Source of the DNA: Acidimicrobiales bacterium | GTDB lineage: Bacteria; Actinomycetota; Acidimicrobiia; Acidimicrobiales; GCA-2861595 | Assembly (NCBI GenBank): GCA_036262515.1 | Contig: DATAIT010000028.1 | Location: 1-60,922 of the forward strand | Reading direction: 5' to 3' | DNA: 60,922 nucleotides | In this document: one piece after another, positions 26,231-35,259 of the stretch | How positions within the stretch are numbered: the stretch's first letter is position 1 | Layout: each line of letters begins with the position of its first letter | Translations under genes and position numbers: made by a program | Notes under the pieces: model-generated | Told to the model about the DNA's origin: nothing | Database searches by the model: none | What the model saw: the letters and a program-made list of their open reading frames with translations, nothing else

Positions 26231-27859
26231 TCACGACGCGACGCTCACGTTGTCCCAACGGACGTGGAGGAAGGCCGGATGGGGCACGAAGCCGTCGATG
26301 CCCTTGCGCAGCCCGTAGATCCGGAAGACGCCGGCCAGCGGTATGGCCGCCACGTCGACGTCGATGAACTCGTGCATGGCGTCGGCCACGATCTTGCGGA
26401 CCGTGTCGGCGTTGGCCTCGGTGAGGGCGGGGGCGAGCGTCTGGTCGAACTTCCCTCCCGGGCCGAACAGCTTCTGGTAGCTGAACGGGTCACCGGAACC
26501 GGGGCCGGTGTAGAAGAGAAGGATGGGCAGGAAGCCGGGGTTGGCGTCGTTCTGGTTGCCCTGCTCGAGGAAGAGGTCGCCGTCGCCGGCGTCCATGACT
26601 GCGCCGTAGGAGTCGGCGTCGGGCCGCTCGGTGATGGCCAGGTCGATGCCGATCTCCTTCAGCTGCGACTGCACGAAGGTTGGGATCGGGCGGAGGATCT
26701 CGGCCGCCGGGAACCCGGAGACGAGGACCAGGTGCAGCTTCTTGCCGCCCTTCGAACGAATCCCGTCGCTTCCGGCCACCCACCCGGCGGCGTCCAGCAT
26801 CGACTTGGCCTTGGCCTGGTCGAAGCTGAAGCCGGTGACGGTGGACGTGTACGGCTGCAACGAGCCGGGGGCCACGATGGTCTGGTCGGTGGTGGCCAGT
26901 CCGTCGAGCACGTTGTCGACCAGCTTCTTGCGGTCGATCCCGAGGGCGACGGCCTGGCGCACCGCGACGTCGGAGAGGATGTCGAAACCCGGCTTCCCGT
27001 GCTGGTTGACGAGCAGGGCGTCGTAGGCTCCGACACTGCTCTTGGCGATGGTGAAGCCCTTGGACTTGAGGCCCTCGACGTCGTCGCGTGGCACCTCGTA
27101 GGCGGCGTCGATCTCACCCGACTCGAGGGCCAGGCGCCGAGTGCTGGAATCCGGATAGAAGCGGAACGTGATCTTGGCGACCTTGGCCTTGGGCCCCCAG
27201 TACTCGGGGTTTCGCTCGACGACGATCCGTTCCTTGGGCTCGTACTCGACGAAGCGGAACGGGCCTGTCCCGACCGGCTTCTTGCCGATGTCGGACCCGG
27301 GGGCGATGACGCCGTACTCCGGGTGGACCATCTGCTCCGGGACCCGGAGGTTGGCCACGGTGGGCGTGAAGTCGACGGTCGAGGGGTCCACGACGACGGC
27401 CGAGTCGGGGCCCGCCTTCAGCGAGCTGCCACCCTCCATCTTGGCCAGCCGGTCGAACAGGCCGGCCTTCACAGCCGCCGCGTCCAGAGGCGTGCCGTCG
27501 TGGAACTTCACGCCCTGGCGGAGCTTGAAGCGCCAGGTGTTGGGCGCGACGAACGTCCAGCTCTCGGCCAGCGCCGGCTTCACGTCGTAACCGGGGCTCA
27601 TGGTGGCGAGGGTCTCGATCACGTTGGCGTTGAGCGGGTACTCGCCCAGGTTGGCCTCGGGGCCCTCCAGCACGTACTGGTCCTCGGTGAAGCCGACGGT
27701 CAGCTCGGCGCTCGCGTTGGCCGCCCCTGCCGCAGTCGTCGTCGTACCGGTGCTCGTCGTCGTGTCGTCGTCGCTGCACGCGGCGGCGACGAGCGACAGC
27801 GTGAGCGCCAGGGCGACGCTGGCGGCGCGGGCGCGGTGGGGAAGATGAACACGTCGCAT
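26231..27859 (-). CDS. peptide ABC transporter substrate-binding lipoprotein, family 5
   Basis: This is a 542-aa DppA/OppA-like lipoprotein. The signal peptide ASVALALTLSLVAAACSDDD contains the lipobox Cys, followed by a Thr-rich tether. The mature part has LRQGVKFHDGTPLDAAAVK, the family-5 signature GTGPFRFVEYEPKERIVVERN, and AVRQAVALGIDRKKLVDNVLDG. ATG 27859 follows AAGGAAAGG and matches the signal-peptide start, whereas the frame continues to 28435 in unrelated sequence. The gene lies 53 bases before dppB and supplies the importer. Confidence 0.92.
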   Translation of the reverse strand: MRRVHLPHRARAASVALALTLSLVAAACSDDDTTTSTGTTTTAAGAANASAELTVGFTEDQYVLEGPEANLGEYPLNANVIETLATMSPGYDVKPALAESWTFVAPNTWRFKLRQGVKFHDGTPLDAAAVKAGLFDRLAKMEGGSSLKAGPDSAVVVDPSTVDFTPTVANLRVPEQMVHPEYGVIAPGSDIGKKPVGTGPFRFVEYEPKERIVVERNPEYWGPKAKVAKITFRFYPDSSTRRLALESGEIDAAYEVPRDDVEGLKSKGFTIAKSSVGAYDALLVNQHGKPGFDILSDVAVRQAVALGIDRKKLVDNVLDGLATTDQTIVAPGSLQPYTSTVTGFSFDQAKAKSMLDAAGWVAGSDGIRSKGGKKLHLVLVSGFPAAEILRPIPTFVQSQLKEIGIDLAITERPDADSYGAVMDAGDGDLFLEQGNQNDANPGFLPILLFYTGPGSGDPFSYQKLFGPGGKFDQTLAPALTEANADTVRKIVADAMHEFIDVDVAAIPLAGVFRIYGLRKGIDGFVPHPAFLHVRWDNVSVAS

Positions 27860-27873
27860 GCTCGGCCTTTCCT

Positions 27874-28779
27874 TCAGGGGGTGGGAACGCCGGCGAACGC
27901 CGGGCGGTACACGGATTCGGGCGGCACCGGCGCGAGGCCTTGGGCGGCCGATACGAACTCGACGGTGGCGGCCCAGCGGTCGGCGTCCATGGAGCCCGTC
28001 GGCACGTCGGTGAAGATGTTCGGCTCGACCAGCGCCCAGCCCTCGAGGGCGGCGGACCGGTCGACGTCGGGGTAGCGCCGCTGGAGGGCATCCATCCCCT
28101 CCTCGGGGTGGAGGCGCTGGCGTTCGAGGGCGGCGACGACCGCCTTGCACATCTCGGCCACCTCGTCGTCGCTGAGCCGGTCGGCCGCCACCAGGCCGCT
28201 GGAGTACACCTCGATCCCGAGCGGGACGGCCCGTGCCGCCACACCAGCCATCCGTCGGAGCCTCGGGAGGACGTCGACGTAGTCGGCGACGGCGTCGACC
28301 CTTCCTTCGGCCAGCGCGTCCCAGGCGTCGAGGTAGTCCATGGGCACCAGCTGGGAGCGTCCGATCCCCAGGTGGTCGAGCGACGTCTGGTAGTCCGCCA
28401 CCAGGTGGCTGTCCAGCGGTCCCCCCAACCGGCACCCGGCCAGGTCGGCCGGTGTGGCGATCGGGGAGCCGTCGGCGACGAGTGCCGCCATCGGGCTGCG
28501 CTGGACGACGACGGCGGCGAAGCGGGCGGGGATGTCGCCACCCCGGGCCCGAGCGGTCAGGTAGTGGGTGACGCTGGTGAGGCAGAAGTCGGCGCCACCG
28601 GCGCCGACCCGCTCGATGTTGTCAGGGCCGCCGCCCGGCGGATCCAGCAACTCGACGTCGAGGCCGATCTCGGCGAACAGGCCGTTGGCGGCGGCTGACA
28701 GGTAGGGGAGGTGATAGCCGGGGAGGCAGGTCGTGCAGTAGAAGGACAGGCGGACACTGTGGCGCTGGCCGGTTCCCAT
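27874..28779 (-). CDS. NMT1/THI5-like binding protein without signal peptide
   Basis: This is a 301-aa periplasmic-binding-protein fold. It begins RLSFYCTTCLPGYHLPYLSAAANGLFAEIGLDVELLDPPGGG, followed by ADFCLTSVTHYL, AALVADGSPIATPADLAG and AEGRVDAVADYVDVLP, a pattern of NMT1/THI5 and SsuA-like proteins. It lacks any signal peptide or lipobox from the ATG at 28779, which has GGGAG six bases upstream, so it should stay in the cytoplasm. It may be a cytoplasmic ligand sensor or a THI5-like enzyme rather than a transport component. It ends 14 bases before the peptide-binding lipoprotein gene. Confidence 0.72.
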   Translation of the reverse strand: MGTGQRHSVRLSFYCTTCLPGYHLPYLSAAANGLFAEIGLDVELLDPPGGGPDNIERVGAGGADFCLTSVTHYLTARARGGDIPARFAAVVVQRSPMAALVADGSPIATPADLAGCRLGGPLDSHLVADYQTSLDHLGIGRSQLVPMDYLDAWDALAEGRVDAVADYVDVLPRLRRMAGVAARAVPLGIEVYSSGLVAADRLSDDEVAEMCKAVVAALERQRLHPEEGMDALQRRYPDVDRSAALEGWALVEPNIFTDVPTGSMDADRWAATVEFVSAAQGLAPVPPESVYRPAFAGVPTP

Positions 28780-28899
28780 GAACGCTCCCTTTCCGACGCG
28801 AGCCCCCGCTCGCCTTCGCAACACCCCTTGATCACGTCAATGTGGGCCGTAATACTTGCCGGTGCTCCATGGCCCGTCAAGTGATGGTCGGCCCACCGG

Positions 28900-29919
28900 T
28901 CAGCGAGCGGAAGGGCTGACCGACAGGGTCCGCACCGCCCATCGGGCGATGACGTCGAGCGCGCGGCGTGACATCGGACGGCGGAGCGCCTGCATGGTGA
29001 GGCGCTCGGCGGCGCGTCGGGCGGGATCGGCGGCGACGGGGCAGAAGTAGTGCTCCAGCCCGGGCAGCACGACGAGCTCCACGTCGTCGTTGCCCGCCCG
29101 TCGCAGCGCCGTGTAGCCCACCAGGGCGTCCTCGACCCGCACGTTGAGGTCGTCGCCGCCGTGCAGTACCAGGGCCGGGCAGGTCACGTGGCGGAACTCG
29201 TCGGCGTAGGAGGTCGACAGGTCCTGGCGCAGGCGGGCCGTGCGCACGGTGACGGACAGGCCGTGGCCTTCGAGGTGGGCGACGTCGTCTCCGCCGCGAG
29301 CCGCGTCGAGCAGCCGGTCGATGCCGACCTGCCCCAGTCGCACCGCCGGCCAGCGTTCGGCGACCGCCGTCTGTTCGCCCGGCGTGAGTTCCGCCCAGTG
29401 CTGCGTCGCCAGGTCGAGGTTCCAGCGGATCAGCTCCTCGATCGGCGATGCCAGGGCGCCCAGCAACGCAGCGGCCGCAACCCCGGGGACGTCCCGGCAC
29501 ATCTGGCATGCGGTCAGGGCCCCGGCGCTGTGGCCGGCGACCCCGGTCCGGTCCGGGTCGACGTCGGGCCGGCCGTGCAGCCACCGCATGCAGGCCTCGG
29601 CGTCGGCCAGATCGGTGAGGTAGTCCGACTCGGCCGGGTCGCCGCCGGAGGAGCCGAACCCCCGCCGATCCCAGCGCAGCGACGCGATGCCGCTGCCGGC
29701 CAGGTGGTGGGCGATCCGGCGGAGGGTGCCCGGTGCAGGGGCGGCGTCGGGCCGCTCGTCGCCGGGAAGGACCAGGTCGCCGTCCCGGGTGTCGGCACCG
29801 GTCCCGCCGAGCAGGAGGACGGCGGGAACCGGTCCCGACGAGGCCGGCGTGGGCAGGCACAGCACACCGGCGAGGTCGAACTGCGCCGCGATGGTCACCT
29901 CGTGATCGCGCATGTCCAC
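28900..29919 (-). CDS. alpha/beta hydrolase (acyl-peptidase/esterase-like)
   Basis: This is a 339-aa alpha/beta hydrolase. The oxyanion region is AVLLLGGTGADTRDGD, followed by LRWDRRGFGSSGGDP. The nucleophile elbow is GVAGHSAGALTACQMC; the acid lies in LVLHGGDDLNVRVED and the catalytic His in LPGLEHYFCP. The triad is complete, with a cap-like insertion around residues 165-215. It begins with GTG at 29919 (MDMRD), though the ATG six bases later is possible. Being first in line before the peptide importer genes on this strand, it may process imported peptides or esters, which is inference. Confidence 0.85.
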   Translation of the reverse strand: MDMRDHEVTIAAQFDLAGVLCLPTPASSGPVPAVLLLGGTGADTRDGDLVLPGDERPDAAPAPGTLRRIAHHLAGSGIASLRWDRRGFGSSGGDPAESDYLTDLADAEACMRWLHGRPDVDPDRTGVAGHSAGALTACQMCRDVPGVAAAALLGALASPIEELIRWNLDLATQHWAELTPGEQTAVAERWPAVRLGQVGIDRLLDAARGGDDVAHLEGHGLSVTVRTARLRQDLSTSYADEFRHVTCPALVLHGGDDLNVRVEDALVGYTALRRAGNDDVELVVLPGLEHYFCPVAADPARRAAERLTMQALRRPMSRRALDVIARWAVRTLSVSPSAR

Positions 29920-30058
29920 CCGCCGTCCCTTGGGCCACCGCTGACTCGCGCCGGCGCCCCACCGAGCAAGGGTCGCCCGGCCGGCCTCGAGGAAGGGGAC
30001 GCCGAGGCCGCTCGCGCCGGCCCTCGGATCCGGCCCCGGCGCCGGGAAGCGCCGATCG

Positions 30059-30471
30059 TCAGCCGGGCCCGGCGCCGAGCTGGCTCAGCATCGTCGCCTG
30101 GTCGAAGACGACGTTGTGCTCGACGATCATGCGGTTGTCGATTCGGAAGTAGTCGGCGAAAGGCGGCTCGAGGATGTTGCCGGACGCCGGAATGGTCCCC
30201 TGCGGCGTGACCATGTCGCCGGTGTGGGTTCCCCGAACATGCCGCCGACGAAGATCTCGTTGCCGCTCTCGACCGTCCGGGTGATCTCCATGCGACCGTC
30301 GGGGAGGGACGCCTTGAACGCCATGCCGACACCCATGTGGGCGTCGTTGTCCAGCTGGGCGCCAGGCATCACCGTGATGCAGTCGTCGGCGTAACAGGCC
30401 CTGGCACCCTCCCAGTCGCCTTTGCCGAAGCAGTCGTAGAACCGGTGGACCAAGTCCCGCGCCTCGCCCAT
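30059..30471 (-). pseudogene. SnoaL-like (NTF2 fold) protein, interrupted by a -1 frameshift
   Basis: The first frame starts at ATG 30471 behind AGGAGGAGGG and reads RDLVHRFYDCFGKGDWEGARACYADDC, a typical SnoaL-like start. It continues to EIFVGGMFG. There the conserved sequence jumps to another frame, giving GTHTGDMVTPQGTIPASGNI, then PPFADYFRIDNRMIVEHNVVF and a stop at 30059. The shift lies at a GGGG run (30231-30234 on the plus strand); one extra base would restore a ~138-residue protein of normal family length. It is either a real lesion or a homopolymer sequencing error. NTF2-fold members are polyketide cyclases, isomerases or binding proteins. Confidence 0.8.
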
Positions 30472-30745
30472 GTGTCCCTCCTCCTGACGTTCGCCAGACG
30501 TCCTATCACGAAGCCTCCCCTCGACGGTCCCCGCCACCGTCTCGGGCCCGTCCTCGGCCGGTTGCCGCTCGGTACAGGACTACTCGCAATGGGGGCGGGG
30601 AACATGAGGGAGGATCCGGCACCCGCCTCGACCGTGTCGGCGACCCACGCCGGCTCCCTCCCATCGGGGTACGCGGGACGGGGGAGCCCATCCCGCTGCG
30701 GGGTGGCGGCCTCCGAGATGCACCCAGACCGAGAGGAAGCGACGT

Positions 30746-31762
30746 ATGCGAGGGGCAATCCTGCACGGACCGGGCGATGTCCGCCTCGAGCAGCGCGAGG
30801 ATCCGCAGATCGTCGAACCGACGGACGCCATCCTCCGGCTCTCCGCCACGTGCATCTGCGGGTCGGACCTGTGGCCCTACCGGGGCATCGAAGCGGTCGA
30901 CGCGCCGGCGCCGATGGGTCACGAATACGTGGGCATGGTGGAGGAGGTCGGCAGCGCCGTGCGCACCGTCGCACCCGGCCAGTTCGTGGTCGGCTCGTTC
31001 TTCGCGTCGGACAACACCTGTGAGATCTGCCGGGCCGGGTACCAGACGGCCTGCGTCCACCGCCAACCCGCTGCCGACGGCACCCAGGCCGAGTACGCGC
31101 GCATCGCGCTTGCCGACGGGACGCTCGTCGCCACCCCGGAGGTTCCGTCCGCCGACCTCATCCCGAGCTTCCTCGCCGCCTCCGACGTCCTCGGAACGGG
31201 GTGGTTCGGCGCCGTCGCCGCCGAGGTGGAGCCAGGCAAGACCGTGGCGATCGTGGGCGACGGAGCGGTCGGCCTGCTGGCGGTGCTCGCAGCCAGGCAC
31301 TTCGGCGCCGAGCGGATCATCGTCATGAGCCGGCACGAGCCCCGCCAGAACCTCGCATTGGACTTCGGCGCCACCGACATCGTCGAGGAGCGCGGCGACG
31401 AGGGCGTGGCTGCGGTGAAGGACCTCACCGACGGTCTCGGCGCGCACTCCGTCATCGAGGCGGTCGGCACGCGCGAGTCGATGCTGCAGGCCATCGGTGC
31501 CACCCGCGCCGGAGGCCATGTGGGTTACGTCGGGGTCACCCACGGCGACCTGCCCGGCAGCCGGCTGTTCTTCAGCCATGTGCACCTTCACGGCGGTCCG
31601 GCACCGGTGCGGCGGTTCCTCCCCGAGCTCATCGACCTCATCTCGACGGGCACCATCGACCCGGGGAGGGTCTTCGACCTCACCCTCCCGCTCGACGAGG
31701 TGGCCGAGGGCTACCGAGCCATGGACGAGCGGCGCGCCATCAAGACGCTGCTCGTCCTGTGA
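30746..31762 (+). CDS. zinc-dependent alcohol dehydrogenase family protein
   Basis: This is a 338-aa medium-chain dehydrogenase/reductase. Catalytic zinc ligands are in CICGSDLWPYRG and GHEYVGMVEEVG. The structural-zinc lobe reads NTCEICRAGYQTAC, so three of the usual four Cys remain and the first is replaced. The NAD(P) site is TVAIVGDGAVGLLAVLAARHFGAERII, and the next Ser-Arg in VMSRHE would favour NADPH. ATG 30746 follows GAGGAAG. The substrate is not predictable. It stands alone, between the frameshifted SnoaL gene and the AHSA1 fusion. Confidence 0.9.
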   Translation: MRGAILHGPGDVRLEQREDPQIVEPTDAILRLSATCICGSDLWPYRGIEAVDAPAPMGHEYVGMVEEVGSAVRTVAPGQFVVGSFFASDNTCEICRAGYQTACVHRQPAADGTQAEYARIALADGTLVATPEVPSADLIPSFLAASDVLGTGWFGAVAAEVEPGKTVAIVGDGAVGLLAVLAARHFGAERIIVMSRHEPRQNLALDFGATDIVEERGDEGVAAVKDLTDGLGAHSVIEAVGTRESMLQAIGATRAGGHVGYVGVTHGDLPGSRLFFSHVHLHGGPAPVRRFLPELIDLISTGTIDPGRVFDLTLPLDEVAEGYRAMDERRAIKTLLVL

Positions 31763-31927
31763 TCGGAGCCGATCCGGCCCGCTCGATCGCCTCCCAGAAG
31801 GTCTGCGCCCACCACCGGTAGCCCCGGTCGTTGGGCTCTCGCGCGGCGACCCGGCGCACGAGCGCAGGTCGATGAGTCGTGGAACGATCGGGCCTGGCGA
31901 TGGCCCCGCCGTCGGAAGGAGAAACCG

Positions 31928-32923
31928 GTGCGCAATCCAGCCCTGGAGCCCCTCGGCGTGCTGGTCGGTGAATGGGCGCTCACGGTCACCGACGCCTGGT
32001 TCCTGGAGTCCCGTGACGTGCGCCAGCGGGGCCGAGCGACGGTCCGCTGGCTGGGCGACTCCTTCCTCGAACTGGACGCCGAGTTGGAGGGCGAGCAGGT
32101 GTGGCACTTCGTGTTCGGCCGCAGCGACGCCAACGAGCAGCTGGTCGCGCTGTACCACGACCCGCGGCCCACCTCACGGCTGTTCCAGATGACCTTGGCG
32201 GGGAGCGACTGGACCCTGCATCGTGAGGATCCCGACTTCCACCAGCGCTTCGTGGCCAGCATGGGCGACGATCGCATCGAGGGGCGGTGGGAGGCCTCCG
32301 AGGACCACGGCGCCACCTGGCGCAAGGACTTCGATCTGATCTTCGAGCGGACGGCCACGACGGCGGACGGTCCCCGCACACCGACACGACCCGGCGAAGG
32401 AGCCTCCGACTCCGCCTCCCCGGCGGCGGCGGTGCTCGGCTCCGCCGGTGCCGATGGTCCGGGGCGGCGCGCCGACACCGCGTCGAGGGTGATCGCGGTG
32501 CCGCCCGAGCGGGTGTTCGCCGCACTCGTCGATCGCGAGGCACTTGCGGCGTGGCTGCCTCCCGAGGGGATGACGGCGACGTTCGAGCACTTCGAACCGC
32601 GTCCCGGAGGGTCCTACCGTCTGACGCTGACCTACGTCGACGACTCTGGTGCGCGGGGGAAGGCGACGGCGGATTCCGACATCGTCGAAGCCCGATACCT
32701 CGAGATCGAGCCTGGCGCACGCGTCGTCCAGGCCGTGGACTTCCTCACCGACGACCCCGCCTTCGCCGGCACGATGACCATGACATGGCGGGTCACTGCC
32801 GTCGACGAGGGCACGCGCGTCGACATCGTCGCCGAGGACGTTCCCGACGGGATCTCGGCCGAGGACCACGCCGCGGGGCTGGCCTCGACCCTGGCCAATC
32901 TGGCCGGCTACGTCGAGCGGTAG
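31928..32923 (+). CDS. two-domain protein: DUF1579/lipocalin-like plus SRPBCC (AHSA1-like)
   Basis: This is a 331-aa fusion. Residues ~5-140 form a beta-rich domain (LGVLVGEWALTVTDAWF, ATVRWLGDSFLELDAELEG, DDRIEGRWEASEDHGATW) like small actinobacterial DUF1579-type proteins. After a ~35-residue Ala/Gly/Pro linker, residues ~180-331 match the AHSA1/SRPBCC fold (SRVIAVPPERVFAALVDREALAAWLPPEG, HFEPRPGGSYRLTLTY, GTMTMTWRVTAV). Both folds have ligand cavities, and members occur separately in most genomes. GTG 31928 follows AAGGAG. The role is unknown. Confidence 0.8.
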   Translation: MRNPALEPLGVLVGEWALTVTDAWFLESRDVRQRGRATVRWLGDSFLELDAELEGEQVWHFVFGRSDANEQLVALYHDPRPTSRLFQMTLAGSDWTLHREDPDFHQRFVASMGDDRIEGRWEASEDHGATWRKDFDLIFERTATTADGPRTPTRPGEGASDSASPAAAVLGSAGADGPGRRADTASRVIAVPPERVFAALVDREALAAWLPPEGMTATFEHFEPRPGGSYRLTLTYVDDSGARGKATADSDIVEARYLEIEPGARVVQAVDFLTDDPAFAGTMTMTWRVTAVDEGTRVDIVAEDVPDGISAEDHAAGLASTLANLAGYVER

Positions 32924-32984
32924 GCCATCAGGCGATCGGCTCCGGGCACGGTGGGCGCACCGGTGGCCGTTCCGCTGGTTCGCC

Positions 32985-33320
32985 TCACCCCTTGGTCGGC
33001 AGGCTGCGCGCGTACCCAACTCCGATCTCGACCCATTTCCCAAGCTGGCGCTTCGTTCGGACGTCGTCCGCGTCCACTCGCAACCACCCGCTCATCGACC
33101 GCCCCCGCATCTCCATCGGGCGAGCCGTCGTCGTGGCGATGAGGGTCTCGCCCTCGGTGGGATCCACCCGCACCATCAGCCCGCCCTGGCCGCTGGCGGC
33201 GACGGCCATGTTGCCGCCGATCAGGAAGGCGAGGCCGCCGAACATCTTCTGCTCGGCGACGCCCCGTTCTGAGCCGATGAGCTCGCGAATCCGGTGCGCC
33301 AGGTCCTCGTCGTACGCCAT
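32985..33320 (-). CDS. TfoX N-terminal domain protein
   Basis: This is a 111-aa protein of the TfoX/Sxy N-terminal family. It reads MAYDEDLAHRIRELIGSE and EQKMFGGLAFLIGGNMAVAASG, with RPMEMRGRSMSGWLRVD near the end. Stand-alone TfoX-N proteins are common in actinobacteria, and a competence role is not implied. ATG 33320 is the conserved start; an ATG at 33341 would add seven residues, and neither has a clear ribosome site. Confidence 0.85.
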   Translation of the reverse strand: MAYDEDLAHRIRELIGSERGVAEQKMFGGLAFLIGGNMAVAASGQGGLMVRVDPTEGETLIATTTARPMEMRGRSMSGWLRVDADDVRTKRQLGKWVEIGVGYARSLPTKG

Positions 33321-33369
33321 GGCGTCATCGTAGGGAGCCATTGTTCAGGGCGCCGGCAGAGAACGGCCG

Positions 33370-33418
33370 CTTCTCTTCCCGCATGACGACACCCCGTGTC
33401 GTGTTGCGGGAAAAGAAG
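33370..33418. terminator. long hairpin between tfoX-like and narK-like genes
   Basis: Two 23-nt arms (33370-33392 and 33396-33418) are complementary at 20 positions around a 3-nt loop. The arms include TTCCCGCA/TGCGGGAA and ACGACAC/GTGTCGT. It starts 61 bases beyond the stop of the leftward transporter gene. There is no long U tract, so termination is likely but not certain. Confidence 0.55.
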
Positions 33419-33478
33419 GACGCACCGCCGGGCGGGCCGGCGCCCGGCGGCCCCGCCCCACCACCCCCCGGGCGCCGG

Positions 33479-35038
33479 TCAGACGCCGGCGTAGGCGAAG
33501 CTCGGGACCTTGTCGGTGGCCAGGTTCCTGCGCAGGTAGAAGAACCACGTGACCCCTGCGAACACCACGTAGGAGCCGAGGAACACCCACAGGGCGGGCA
33601 GCGACCAGTCCGCATGGGCGGCGGCCACCGCCACCTTGTCGGCGGGGGTCGTCGCCGCCTTGACCAGCGCCGACACCTCGAGGCTCGCCTGGCGGAGCAC
33701 CACCTGGATGAGGAACCCGCCGAACGCCCCGATGGCGCCGGCGATGCCGATGACGGCGGCGGCGCGCCGCTTGAACTCCACGGCGTTGGCATCGGCGTCG
33801 ACGGCCCGCACCTCCGCCTCCTTGCGCCCCAGCTCGGCGAAGATCGACGGGATCATCTTGTAGGTCGAGCCGTTGCCCATGCCGGCCAGCAGGAAGATCA
33901 CCATGTACGAGGCGAAGAAGAGCGGGAAGCTCCGGTCCTTGACGCCGCCGATGGCCGTCGCCGTGGCCACCGCCATCCCGAGGAACACCGCCAGCGTGAC
34001 CCGGGCGCCGCCCATCTTGTCGGCCATCCAGCCGCCCAGCGGCCGCGAGACCGAGCCGATGAGGGCGCCCATGAATCCCAGCCCCGCCAGGTACGTCGCG
34101 ATGAACGGGTGGCCGCCGAGGAACTCCGGGAAGGTGGTCTTGATCACCAGTGGCAGGGCGAACGAGAAGCCGATGAACGAGCCGAAGGTGCCGATGTACA
34201 GGAAGGACATGACCCAGGTCTGGCCCGTCCCCAGGGCCTTCACGTACGACCGCTTGTCGGCCCTGGCCTGGGTCAGGCTGTCCATGTACCGCCAGGCCAG
34301 CAGGGACGCCAGCGCGATGAACGGGAGCCATATGAGGCCCGCGTAGGCCATGTGGATGTCGTGCTTGGGAAGCTTCACGGCCGCCGCGGGGACGCCCACG
34401 ATGATGATCAGCGGGACCAGCAGCTGGGCCACGGCCACGCCCAGGTTCCCGCCGGCGGCGTTGAGCCCGAGAGCGAAGCCCTTCTTCCGCTCCGGGTAGA
34501 AGAACGAGATGTTGAACATCGACGACGAGAAGTTCCCGCCTCCGAAGCCGGCGGTGGCCGCGCACAACAGGAGGACCCACATCTGGGTGCCGTGGGCCTG
34601 GTCCGCCAGCCAGCCGCTCGGGACCACGACGGCGAGGAGGATCGTCGGGATGAGCAGCAGGCCGGCGCTGCACGCGGTCCACGCCCGGCCTCCGAACCGG
34701 GGCACTGCGAACGTATAGGGAATGCGCAGGAACGAGCCGACCAGGTTCGGGACGGCCGTCAGCAGGAACAGCTCGGACACCGACAAGGTGATGCCGATGT
34801 TGCCCAGGTTGATCACGACGATGGTCCAGAGCACCCAGATGCTGAAGCCGAGGTGCTCGGCGAAGATCGAGATGGCGAGGTTCTTCCTCGCGATCCGCTT
34901 GCCGGTGCGCTCCCAGAAGACGTCGTCCTCGGGCTCCCAGCGCTCGATCCAGCGACCGCGGCGCCCCGGCCCGCCCTCCTGCTCGCCGGCCTCCTCCGAC
35001 CGCTCGGACGACCTCGCTGCGTCGACCATCGTGCTCAT
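33479..35038 (-). CDS. NarK-type nitrate/nitrite transporter (MFS)
   Basis: This is a 519-aa major facilitator with 12 predicted helices. The nitrate signature is present: CAATAGFGGGNFSSSMFNISFF with PERKKGFALGLNAAGGNLG. There is a second Gly-rich signature at YMVIFLLAGMGNGSTYKMIPSIFAELGR. A ~60-residue hydrophilic N-terminus (WIERWEPEDDVFWERTGKRIARKNL) is typical of actinobacterial NarK2-like proteins. ATG 35038 is preferred over GTG 35053 because AGGGTGGT lies before it. No nitrate reductase genes are in view, so it may serve assimilation encoded elsewhere. Confidence 0.93.
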   Translation of the reverse strand: MSTMVDAARSSERSEEAGEQEGGPGRRGRWIERWEPEDDVFWERTGKRIARKNLAISIFAEHLGFSIWVLWTIVVINLGNIGITLSVSELFLLTAVPNLVGSFLRIPYTFAVPRFGGRAWTACSAGLLLIPTILLAVVVPSGWLADQAHGTQMWVLLLCAATAGFGGGNFSSSMFNISFFYPERKKGFALGLNAAGGNLGVAVAQLLVPLIIIVGVPAAAVKLPKHDIHMAYAGLIWLPFIALASLLAWRYMDSLTQARADKRSYVKALGTGQTWVMSFLYIGTFGSFIGFSFALPLVIKTTFPEFLGGHPFIATYLAGLGFMGALIGSVSRPLGGWMADKMGGARVTLAVFLGMAVATATAIGGVKDRSFPLFFASYMVIFLLAGMGNGSTYKMIPSIFAELGRKEAEVRAVDADANAVEFKRRAAAVIGIAGAIGAFGGFLIQVVLRQASLEVSALVKAATTPADKVAVAAAHADWSLPALWVFLGSYVVFAGVTWFFYLRRNLATDKVPSFAYAGV

Positions 35039-35259
35039 GGCACCACCCTTCACGTTGGCTCCCCGGCGGACGTCGACACGATCACCGGCGCCTGGCCGAG
35101 ACGTTACGAACGAGGGGTGTCGCCGCCCTTTCGAGCGCGTATCGACGTCGTGAACGTCCGCGCACCATCGTGAGGCACCGGGTGTGAGGTGCAGCTCACC
35201 TGTCGTTCAGACGGCTGCCACGCACCGTTCACACCGCAGCCGATTGCGAATGGTGGCGC

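Noticed and set aside
33341-35173. 610-residue plus-strand frame
   Set aside because: It is antisense to the NarK-type transporter and made of Arg/His/Gln/Glu-rich sequence.
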